A stretch of DNA of 15,343 bases from Chloroflexota bacterium (GTDB lineage: Bacteria > Chloroflexota > Anaerolineae > Fen-1058). The notes under the pieces were generated by a model. It searched no databases. It saw only the letters and a program-made list of their open reading frames with translations, and was not told the origin of the DNA. Positions 8,018 through 15,313 of the stretch are shown one piece after another. The translations under genes were made by a program, and so were the position numbers. Position 1 is the stretch's first letter. Every line of letters starts with the position of its first letter. Where the stretch lies: the NCBI GenBank assembly GCA_016219235.1, contig JACRBO010000638.1, positions 1 through 15,343 on the forward strand. The letters are read 5' to 3'.

Positions 8018-8045
8018 TTGACGCGCAACTTTGATCGGTTACAAT
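8018..8045 (+). promoter_or_regulatory. Strong promoter candidate giving a leaderless mRNA
   Basis: -35 TTGACG (8018-8023; 5 of 6), 16-base spacer, -10 TACAAT (8040-8045; 5 of 6). Initiation 6-7 bases downstream would fall at 8051-8052, on the ATG of the sulfur-carrier gene, which has no ribosome binding site. The best promoter match in the window. Confidence 0.65.
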
Positions 8046-8051
8046 CAGCAT

Positions 8052-8255
8052 ATGATCTGCGTCACCTATCACGATCAGCACTGGGACGTGCCCGGCCCGA
8101 TCGTCGTGCGCGACTTAATCGAACGCGTGGGCTTTTCGCCGGCCACGGTCCTCGCCGTGCGACAGGGCCAATTGGTGCTGGATTCTGAAGTATTGGGCAA
8201 TGAGGATGAGATCAAATTGATCGCCGTGATTACGGGGGGAAGTCACGCTACATGA
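8052..8255 (+). CDS. MoaD/ThiS-like ubiquitin-fold sulfur carrier with residues after the diglycine
   Basis: A small protein of 67 residues that looks like a beta-grasp sulfur carrier of the ThiS/MoaD/TtuB type: MICVTYHDQHWDV, a helix around VRDLIERVGF, LAVRQGQLVLDSEVL, then DEIKLIAVITGG. In this family the C-terminal diglycine is adenylated by an E1-like enzyme and becomes a thiocarboxylate donating sulfur to thiamin, molybdopterin or 2-thiouridine in tRNA. Here Gly62-Gly63 is followed by Ser-His-Ala-Thr, so trimming would be needed before activation, unless the protein has another role. The ATG at 8052 fits the promoter; an in-frame TTG at 8031 lies between the -35 and -10 boxes and is rejected. 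The codons for the diglycine (GGG GGA) double as the ribosome binding site of the next gene, which overlaps by ATGA. Specific pathway not determined: no thiamin or molybdopterin genes are nearby. Confidence 0.75.
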   Translation: MICVTYHDQHWDVPGPIVVRDLIERVGFSPATVLAVRQGQLVLDSEVLGNEDEIKLIAVITGGSHAT

Positions 8256-8974
8256 AAAACTATCGCTACTTCGATTTGATCATGGCGCTGTTTGTAACGG
8301 TGCTGTTGGTCAGCAACATCGCCTCGTCGGCCAAAATTGTCGATTGGGGCGTGAGTGTGCTGGGGCTGCGCCTGTCGTTTGATGCAGGCACGTTGTTGTT
8401 TCCCATCTCGTACATCTTTGGCGACGTGCTGACGGAAGTGTACGGCTACAAGCGATCGCGGCGGGTGATCTGGGCTGGTTTCGGGGCAGCGGCCTTGATG
8501 AGCGCTGTGCTATGGCTGGTGCGGCAACTGCCCGGCGAGGCTGCGTGGCAAGGCTATGCGGGTGACGCCGCCTACGATATGATCCTGGGCGGCGTATCGA
8601 GCGGCGGGATTATCATCGCCAGCCTGGTGGCGTATCTCATCGGTGAGTTTTCCAACTCGATCGTATTGGCGAAGCTGAAAGTCCGTACGCAGGGCCGCTA
8701 TCTGTGGGCGCGCACGATCGGCAGCACGCTGATCGGCGAGGGCGTGGATTCGATCGCGTTTGTGGTGATCGCCTGTGCGTTTAGCGTGTTCCCGTGGGCG
8801 ATCGCGCTGAGTTTGATCGTCGCTAATTACGTGTTCAAGGTGGGCATCGAAACGCTTATGACGCCGCTGACCTACCGCGTGGTGGCGCTGCTTAAACAGG
8901 CCGAGCACGAGGATTACTATGATATTGACACGGATTTCAACCCCTTCAGACTAAGCGATCGCCCGGCCGCATAA
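8252..8974 (+). CDS. yhhQ: Queuosine precursor transporter, YhhQ (DUF165/VUT) family
   Basis: An inner-membrane importer of 240 residues. Characterised YhhQ takes up queuosine precursors such as 7-cyano-7-deazaguanine for tRNA wobble modification. The sequence shows about six hydrophobic segments: roughly 7-25, 42-60, 72-90, 116-138, 164-182 and 184-205. Family signatures are FDAGTLLFPISYIFGDVLTE followed by VYGYKRSRRVIW, and the later RTIGSTLIGEGVDSIAFV. The start ATG overlaps the stop of the sulfur-carrier gene (ATGA), with GGGGGGAAG at 8234-8242 as ribosome binding site, so the two are translationally coupled. The C-terminal part (DYYDIDTDFNPF) is a hydrophilic tail. Substrate specificity within the family cannot be read from sequence. 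A clear terminator follows 36 bases after the stop. Confidence 0.9.
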   Translation: MKNYRYFDLIMALFVTVLLVSNIASSAKIVDWGVSVLGLRLSFDAGTLLFPISYIFGDVLTEVYGYKRSRRVIWAGFGAAALMSAVLWLVRQLPGEAAWQGYAGDAAYDMILGGVSSGGIIIASLVAYLIGEFSNSIVLAKLKVRTQGRYLWARTIGSTLIGEGVDSIAFVVIACAFSVFPWAIALSLIVANYVFKVGIETLMTPLTYRVVALLKQAEHEDYYDIDTDFNPFRLSDRPAA

Positions 8975-9009
8975 TGCGTTTATAAGTTGGAATTGTGTTT
9001 GAGCCGCAG

Positions 9010-9041
9010 CGCGGCGGTTGCCACACCGCCGTGGTCTTTTT
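9010..9041 (+). terminator. Rho-independent terminator of the sulfur carrier/yhhQ operon
   Basis: CGGCGGT (9012-9018) pairs with ACCGCCG (9025-9031), loop TGCCAC; one G-U and one C-G pair extend the stem to 9010/9033. A run of five T follows at 9037-9041. Confidence 0.8.
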
Positions 9042-9044
9042 GTG

Positions 9045-9073
9045 TTGACAGGTGTTGCGGTCTGTGGCAGAAT
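9045..9073 (+). promoter_or_regulatory. Sigma-70-type promoter candidate for the giant S8 protease gene
   Basis: TTGACA (9045-9050), 17-base spacer, CAGAAT (9068-9073; 4 of 6 match TATAAT). It begins four bases after the preceding terminator and has the same form as the promoter candidate at 3238-3266. It implies a leader of about 320 bases. Confidence 0.5.
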
Positions 9074-9397
9074 CACATGCAGGCATTTTGAAATACACTC
9101 TTTTGATTAGTTGACTTAGCCCGTCACTAATTGTAGTTCTTAGCACTAATCCTTTTTCGCTCCTTTTGCTCGTCACGATCCATCAACTCTCACCAGGAAC
9201 ATCAGGCCAGTAATGATTTTGTCTGGATCTGTTCTGCGTTGAGTTCAGGCAGCCGCACCCTGTAACCGGGGGCGAGTTGTCTTTTTGTTCGCCTGTCGTC
9301 CAATTTGGAGATGCAAGGAGGTGAAGACCCATAGCCACTCCGGATAGCAGGCCGTGTCCATTCGTCAGTGCACGATATCTACGAGGAGGAAACAGGT
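9074..9397 (+). other. Long 5' leader of the giant protease gene
   Basis: No gene seen. It holds a repeated heptamer CACTAAT (9125-9131, 9144-9150), pyrimidine-rich stretches, a weak hairpin GGCGA (9271-9275) / TCGCC (9289-9293) enclosing a T run, a perfect anti-Shine-Dalgarno complement AAGGAGGTGA at 9315-9324 with no start codon at usable distance, the shared 12-base repeat (9359-9370), and the real ribosome binding site AGGAGG at 9384-9389. A structured regulatory leader is possible. The stretch around 9307-9350 vaguely recalls a GEMM riboswitch, but the conserved core was not found. Confidence 0.5.
9359..9370 (+). repeat. 12-base repeat CATTCGTCAGTG, copy 2
   Basis: Exact match to 3204-3215. 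This copy ends 13 bases before the ribosome binding site of the giant protease gene and contains an in-frame GTG (9368) that is not the likely start. Confidence 0.4.
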
Positions 9398-12300
9398 ATG
9401 CTACGCAGCAAGCAGGTGGTGTTTAACGTTGTTGTGGTCGTAGCGATGTTGTTGGCGGCCGTGATGCCGCTTAGTGCTTCGCCCATTGCTGAGACGGGCG
9501 CGGCGGCGCCCACATCTGGAACTGGCCCCGATCGCAATCGATCTGATGAAGTCCGGGAAGTTGGCGAAGTTACACCGGAGCAGGCAATTGATAAGATCGA
9601 TCCGGCGTTGCGTGATGCGGTTCAGAAAGGCAGCCGCGATCTGGTTGGCGTCTATGCCACCGTTCTGGCGGGTACCGACGTCAGCCGCTATTTCGTGAAT
9701 ATGATTCGGCGGCCGGTGATTTTTGGCGGCACGCAAAGCGTGTACGGTCAGGTCGCCGCTAACGATCTCGTCAGCCTGGCGCAAGAGACCGGCGTGGTCG
9801 CCATTTTCTCGACCACCGGTGAGCGCGATAAGCCGATCGACAAAGAAGCGCAGAACGCGCCGACTACAATGCAGCGCTTGCAACGGTTGCAAACGTTGCG
9901 CTCGCAGGCCGTGCCCTACGATCAGACCCAGGTGGCCGGTGCAGAGGCCAAGGGCTGGTTTGATGTGCAAGACGGCCACAAGTCGGCGGCCGCCTGGGCC
10001 AAAGGCTTCACGGGTGATGGCGTCATCGTTGGTGTGCTGGACGACGGCATCGACTTTGGTCACCCCGACCTGCAAGGTACTTATGCCTGGGTAACCGATC
10101 CGGCCTCGCCGTACTATGGCTGGCCGATGGCCTTCTCGCAAGTGTCGATGTATTACTTCGCGAGTGATGTGATCCTCGGCAGCACCGCTCTGGCGTCGGG
10201 CTTCAATGGCTCGCGCTGGGTGGATGCCAAGACCACCGTGCCCGGTTCGCAAATTGCGGGCCAACCGCAGAAGAGCAAGATTTCGTACAAGCCGCTGGGC
10301 AGCGCGGTCGCACACGACTACATCGTGCCGCGCACCAGCAAGAGCAACCTGTATCGCGTGGGTAGCTTCCCCGAGAAGAACTTGCTCGACCTGTATGGCG
10401 AACGCCCCGCAGTGATCGCCGTCGATACCCTGGTGGCGGGCGTGTACGATACGGTCTATGTTGACCTGGACGGCAATTACGACTTCACCGATGAGAAGCC
10501 GATCACCAAGAATAGCCCTGAAGTGTATCGCGATATGGACGGCGATGGCTATGCCGACATTTCCGGTGGCCTATTGGTGTGGGTCAGCGACGGTGCGAAT
10601 CCGCCGCCGACCGCTGAATGGTTGTGGGGCGTTACCTGCGCCGACAGCTCGGCTTCGATGAAGGGCTGCCCCGACAACGGGACGCTCCTGGTCTTCAGTG
10701 GCGCGTTTGATGAAGGCTATACCCACGGCACACAGTGCGCCTCTAACATCGCCGCGCAAGGTGTGGTAAATGGCGGCGCCAGCGCGCAGCCGTTCCGCAT
10801 TAACGGCATGGTGCAGGGCGGTGCGCCGCAAGTGGGCCTGATGGACTTTGGCAACCACTATTTCAACGGCACCGACGAAGATGAATTCCTCGTGGCCGCC
10901 TTCGGCTACGACGGTGTCGCCAACTCTGGCGACGAAGTGCAGATTACCAGCAACAGCTACGGCAGCTTCGGGCAGATGTGGGGCGGCTGGGGCTACATCG
11001 GCCGACTCGTCACGGCGCTGAATATGTCGGTCGCGCCCAGCACGGTCTGGGTGTTCTCGGCTGGCAACGAAGGCCCCGGCTATGGCCCGCAGGAAGGCGA
11101 AGCCGGCCCGACGATCATCAAAGCCGGTTCGTCCACCCAGTACGGCTCAACCGGCTGGGACTCGATCGCCAAAGCCAGTCAGATCATGTACGGCGATCCC
11201 AGCTCGTTCTTCTCTCACGGCCCCAATCGCGACGGCTCAGCGGGCGTCGATGTGCTGGGCAATGGCGGCCGTGGCGCGGGCGACGAAGGCATCAACTACT
11301 ATGGCTTCAACGGCGCCGAATCATGGGCCACGTGGGGCGGCACCAGCCGATCGGCTCCGGTAGTCGCCGGTAATCTGGCGCTGATCTATCAGGCGTACAA
11401 AGAACGCCACGGCGTGTGGCCGACCTGGGATCAGGTTCTGACTCTCGCCAAGAGCGGTGCGACGAACTCCGTCAGCAGCCCGTTCTTCCAGGGCGCGGGC
11501 GTGGTCAACGCCGATCGGTCCACTGATCTCGCCGCCGGTATCTATGGCGTATACGCCACGCCGGATGAATGGCAAGTGGGCGATTGGAACGGCGTCGAAT
11601 ACCTGAACTTTGCCAAGGTGGCGAAGCCCGGTTCGATGTACACCAAGACCTACGAAGTCACCAATCCGTCGGGCTACAACATCAACGTCAGCCTGTCCGA
11701 CGGGTACATGCAGTTGATCACCAAGACGCAAACGACATTCACTACCAAAGACGAGAGCTTGGAAAGCGCCTTCAATTTCCACTCGCCCGATTACCTGCTG
11801 AAGCTCGATCCGGCGTCGATTCCGGCGGACGCGGAAGTGATGATCGTCCGGTACGTCCACCCGTACAGCTCGTTCGATCCGGACCTCAACTTGACGGCGG
11901 ATAGCAGCTGGCGCATGTTGCTGTACAACTGGACCGACATCAACGGCGACGGCCAGTTGTGGGTGGACAGGAACGCCAACGGCGTCGTCAACCACAGCAA
12001 TTCGGCCGTTGTCGACAATGACGGTTTCTTCCAACTCGATTTTGCTAACAGTGACATCCAGCAGGGCGAATACGTCCGCGTGGATTACGAGTTTGGCGGC
12101 ATCGGTATTCCGGTGATCGTGCACAATCCGAAGCAGCGCATGGGTAATGCCTACTACTTCGGCTTCCAGCACCGGGCCAACCTGCACACGGTCAAGACCA
12201 CCACGTTCCAGATCGGCGTCGAGTTCTACAAGCGCGCCGACTTCCCGTGGCTGAGCGTCAGCACCAATGCGCTGGCGGTGCCCGCCAACAGCGCGGCCAC

Positions 12301-15300
12301 GTTTGATGCGGTTGCGACGATTCCGGCCAATGCCAAACCCGGCGCGTATGAAGGCATCATCTTCATGAAGGATCCGGGTGATGCCAACCACGCGGCGCAT
12401 GAGTCTGCGCTGCCGGTGGTCGTCAACGTGATCAGCGAACTGCCCGATGGCGGCTCGATCACCTTTGGCGGCGAAGCAGCCATGGCCGACTCGATGTACC
12501 AGAACAGCTTCACGCATGGTTACTTCAACTGGTACGGCGGCGGCTGGCAGGGCGCGGGCGACTGGCGCCACTACTTCTTTAACGTAGATAGCGCCGACTT
12601 GGCTAACCGGAACCTGTTGATCCACACTTCGTGGGTCTATACCCCCACCGACTTCAACACGTGGGTCTTAGGCCCGACGAACGACTGCGCCTCGAACGGC
12701 GTGGGCTGTGCCTATCCACAGCCCGGCCTGGGCCAGCCCGATCCGTCGATCTTTGGACCGTACACGCTGCAACCCATCGGTAGCAGCGAACCGTTCCGCT
12801 CCGGCGCGACCTATCCGTTCAAGACCACTACGGGCGGTCCCAACGACTGGCTCAAAGTTCCGTTGGCCCGCACCGGCCTGCACGAACTGGCGTTGCACAA
12901 TGTGGTCTATGCCGGCAAGAGCCTGGCTGAACCGTTCAAGGCCGAAGTTGGCACGTTAGACTTCGACGCCGTGATTGATCCGGCGGTTGGCGCGGCCACA
13001 CTCGGTTCCGTCAACGTCAGTGCTTACACCAGCACGGGCGCAGTCGATCTGAACTTCACGCCGTCGATCGGTATTCCCGATCTCAACGCGACGCTGAGCG
13101 GTGCGACCAATACGGCGCGGACCAACGTCACCAGCGTGGTAACCGACACCGGTCAATGCGACGGTGCATGGTGCGCGGGCAACAACTATGAGCGCATCAT
13201 GGTTTCGACGCCTGGCACAACTCAGCTGTACATCTTCACCGATGTTGCTGCGGCGGACGACGTTGACATCTTCCTGGTCTATGACACCAATAACAACAAC
13301 ATCCCTGAGCAGGGTGTTGATGCGGCCGTGGCGCAATCGGCGGGCGGGACCGGTGTCAAGGAAAAGATCACCGTTAATAATCCACAGCTGGGCCGCTACT
13401 TCTTGGCGCTGAACGGCTGGGATTTAGGTACGCCGCCGACGGTGAACTTGAACTGGTACTATGACATCACCACGCCCAGCCCGGTGCCGGCTGAACCGTT
13501 GACGGTCTTCAGCAGCACCGTCGCGATCAGCCAGACGCCGTTCGTGACCTCGACCAACACGTACACCTACGTCGTCACCGCAGACGATCGGGCGGCGGCG
13601 CTGTATGCGTCGCTGAGCGGCTTCACGTCTACAGCCAATCTCGATCTGTATGTGTCCAACAGCGTGGGCCAGATCGTGGCTAGCTCGACGACGACCAACA
13701 CGACCTCAGAGATGGTGACGGTCAAGCCCGCGACCGGCTATCGCTTTGCGGCCGGTACTAAGTACACGGTGTGGGTGCATGGCAAGACTGTGCCGGTGCA
13801 GCCCACCAATGCTGCTCTGCACATCTGGTGGGATCACCTGAACTTGTGGCTAACGGCGACCGATCCGGATGTCCATGTCAGCGCCATCGATCCGGGTGAA
13901 ACCGTCAGTGTGACACTCCACTTCGACAAGTCGAACTGGAACGTTGGCGATCCGGCCATGAGCATACGCTTGCTGGCTGGCTTCACCGGTCTGGCTAACG
14001 CCTTCGATGAATTGGTGACGCTGACGCGCGCCGATGCGCCCGTGCCATCTTTGGCGGCGTCTGCCACCAAGACAGCCGTTTCGGTGCATGGCCCTGGTCA
14101 GAATGTCTTCGGTGCGCCGTACAACATCCCCGGCCACCAGATTCTGATCGGCCCGAGCGAGCCAGTGACGTACACCGTGCGTTTCACGAACACGGGTGAC
14201 ATCGCCGGAAACTTCTATGTGGAAGACTACTGGGGGCAGAACAACTTCACGTTCACGCAGTTCATCAACATCACCCCCACGAACTACGGCTTCTACAATC
14301 AGTCCGGCTTCCGCATCATGTACATCACCACGACGCTCCAGCCGGGTGAAGCTTATGAGTTCACTTACCAGAATGTCGTTACCCATGGCATACCGCTGGG
14401 CACTGGCTATCTCAACTTCGTGGACGTCTATGAAGACGAGACTTTCGTGCCGCTGTTTGACGGCTTTTCGCAGGGTGGCTGGCTGATCGGCCACTACCGC
14501 AACTTCAGCACCAGCGCCACCACGGGCTTCCCGGCTCTCAGCAAGAAGCTGGCGTCCAAGTCGGCGGCGCTCCCGGGTGAGACGTTCACCTACACCATCA
14601 GCATGCTTAGCCCGGCCTCAGTGGCGCAGGCGATCAACGTCACCGACACCTTGCCGTTGAGTGTAACGTTTGTCTCAGCGACAGGCGGCGCGACGTACAA
14701 CCCCGGCTCGCACACCGTCGCCTGGTCAGGCTCGGTGCCGGGTACCAGTCTGACCCCGACCACGTTCGACATCGTCGTGACATTGGCGTCGAACGCGCCG
14801 GCCGGCCTGTCGGTAGTCAATAACGCCAACTTCTACAACGGCGTCAGCAACGCGTTGATTACCACCAAGTCTGCCAGCACCACCGTGCTGCCCGGCGCCG
14901 ATCTTCAGCTGAGCAAGACCTCCAATAAGCTGCTGGGCGGCCTCGGCGAAACCATCCAGTACACGCTGGTGTTCCGCAATAACGGCCCGCAAGCCGCCAG
15001 CGGCGCGACCTTGATGGATCAGGTTCCGGCTGAAGTGACTGTGGCTACAGCCTCGATCACTGCAACCAAGGCCAGCACGGTTCCATTCTGGAACTCTGTC
15101 AACCGCACGGTCAACTGGAAGAATGCCCTGGCAGTAGGTGAAGTGGTTACAGTCACCTACAATGCCACGATCAACTCCGGCTCGTCGCTGGGCCTGGCCA
15201 TCATCAATCTGGCCGGTATCTCCGCGCCCAGCGCTGATGGCACCACCTACAGCGGCGCCCTGACGGAAGTGATCTACCAGAACAAGCTCTTCCTGCCCGT

Positions 15301-15313
15301 CGTGCGCAAGTAA
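9398..15313 (+). CDS. Giant secreted subtilisin-like protease (S8) with PPC-like and DUF11-type domains
   Basis: A 1971-residue exported subtilase. The ATG at 9398 has AGGAGG (9384-9389) eight bases upstream and yields a signal peptide (MLRSKQVVFNVVVVVAMLLA then AVMPLSASP); an in-frame GTG at 9368 would swallow that site. Residues about 55-150 look like a propeptide. The triad is Asp215 (GVLDDGID), His443 (THGTQCAS) and Ser650 (GTSRSAP), with oxyanion Asn557 (SAGNEG). Asp and His are separated by 227 residues, far more than in the compact subtilase nearby; the insert contains acidic loops DLDGNYDFTDE and DMDGDGYADIS, possible calcium sites. After the protease come beta-rich segments: about 700-1090 (with another loop, DINGDGQLWVD), a jelly-roll-like region to about 1260, PPC-like domains (about 1263-1362 and 1368-1480), and three DUF11-like repeats (about 1550-1710, 1712-1830, 1832-1960). 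It ends in KLFLPVVRK. The C-terminal array probably spaces or anchors the enzyme at the cell surface. Domain borders are approximate. Confidence 0.92.
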   Translation: MLRSKQVVFNVVVVVAMLLAAVMPLSASPIAETGAAAPTSGTGPDRNRSDEVREVGEVTPEQAIDKIDPALRDAVQKGSRDLVGVYATVLAGTDVSRYFVNMIRRPVIFGGTQSVYGQVAANDLVSLAQETGVVAIFSTTGERDKPIDKEAQNAPTTMQRLQRLQTLRSQAVPYDQTQVAGAEAKGWFDVQDGHKSAAAWAKGFTGDGVIVGVLDDGIDFGHPDLQGTYAWVTDPASPYYGWPMAFSQVSMYYFASDVILGSTALASGFNGSRWVDAKTTVPGSQIAGQPQKSKISYKPLGSAVAHDYIVPRTSKSNLYRVGSFPEKNLLDLYGERPAVIAVDTLVAGVYDTVYVDLDGNYDFTDEKPITKNSPEVYRDMDGDGYADISGGLLVWVSDGANPPPTAEWLWGVTCADSSASMKGCPDNGTLLVFSGAFDEGYTHGTQCASNIAAQGVVNGGASAQPFRINGMVQGGAPQVGLMDFGNHYFNGTDEDEFLVAAFGYDGVANSGDEVQITSNSYGSFGQMWGGWGYIGRLVTALNMSVAPSTVWVFSAGNEGPGYGPQEGEAGPTIIKAGSSTQYGSTGWDSIAKASQIMYGDPSSFFSHGPNRDGSAGVDVLGNGGRGAGDEGINYYGFNGAESWATWGGTSRSAPVVAGNLALIYQAYKERHGVWPTWDQVLTLAKSGATNSVSSPFFQGAGVVNADRSTDLAAGIYGVYATPDEWQVGDWNGVEYLNFAKVAKPGSMYTKTYEVTNPSGYNINVSLSDGYMQLITKTQTTFTTKDESLESAFNFHSPDYLLKLDPASIPADAEVMIVRYVHPYSSFDPDLNLTADSSWRMLLYNWTDINGDGQLWVDRNANGVVNHSNSAVVDNDGFFQLDFANSDIQQGEYVRVDYEFGGIGIPVIVHNPKQRMGNAYYFGFQHRANLHTVKTTTFQIGVEFYKRADFPWLSVSTNALAVPANSAATFDAVATIPANAKPGAYEGIIFMKDPGDANHAAHESALPVVVNVISELPDGGSITFGGEAAMADSMYQNSFTHGYFNWYGGGWQGAGDWRHYFFNVDSADLANRNLLIHTSWVYTPTDFNTWVLGPTNDCASNGVGCAYPQPGLGQPDPSIFGPYTLQPIGSSEPFRSGATYPFKTTTGGPNDWLKVPLARTGLHELALHNVVYAGKSLAEPFKAEVGTLDFDAVIDPAVGAATLGSVNVSAYTSTGAVDLNFTPSIGIPDLNATLSGATNTARTNVTSVVTDTGQCDGAWCAGNNYERIMVSTPGTTQLYIFTDVAAADDVDIFLVYDTNNNNIPEQGVDAAVAQSAGGTGVKEKITVNNPQLGRYFLALNGWDLGTPPTVNLNWYYDITTPSPVPAEPLTVFSSTVAISQTPFVTSTNTYTYVVTADDRAAALYASLSGFTSTANLDLYVSNSVGQIVASSTTTNTTSEMVTVKPATGYRFAAGTKYTVWVHGKTVPVQPTNAALHIWWDHLNLWLTATDPDVHVSAIDPGETVSVTLHFDKSNWNVGDPAMSIRLLAGFTGLANAFDELVTLTRADAPVPSLAASATKTAVSVHGPGQNVFGAPYNIPGHQILIGPSEPVTYTVRFTNTGDIAGNFYVEDYWGQNNFTFTQFINITPTNYGFYNQSGFRIMYITTTLQPGEAYEFTYQNVVTHGIPLGTGYLNFVDVYEDETFVPLFDGFSQGGWLIGHYRNFSTSATTGFPALSKKLASKSAALPGETFTYTISMLSPASVAQAINVTDTLPLSVTFVSATGGATYNPGSHTVAWSGSVPGTSLTPTTFDIVVTLASNAPAGLSVVNNANFYNGVSNALITTKSASTTVLPGADLQLSKTSNKLLGGLGETIQYTLVFRNNGPQAASGATLMDQVPAEVTVATASITATKASTVPFWNSVNRTVNWKNALAVGEVVTVTYNATINSGSSLGLAIINLAGISAPSADGTTYSGALTEVIYQNKLFLPVVRK

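Noticed and set aside
9111..9139. Second promoter TTGACT with TAGTTC 17 bases later
   Set aside because: The -10 match is only 2 of 6, and a better candidate lies just upstream.
9213..9242. Nine-codon upstream ORF (MILSGSVLR) in the giant protease leader
   Set aside because: No convincing ribosome binding site; AGGA is 14 bases away. Too short to support from sequence alone.
9307..9397. GEMM (cyclic di-GMP) riboswitch in the leader
   Set aside because: ACTCCGGATAGC resembles part of the 3' domain, but the conserved GCAAACC-type core and the GAAA tetraloop were not found.
11321..12625. 434-codon open frame on the minus strand
   Set aside because: Antisense shadow of the giant S8 gene; no signal, motif or ribosome binding site seen.
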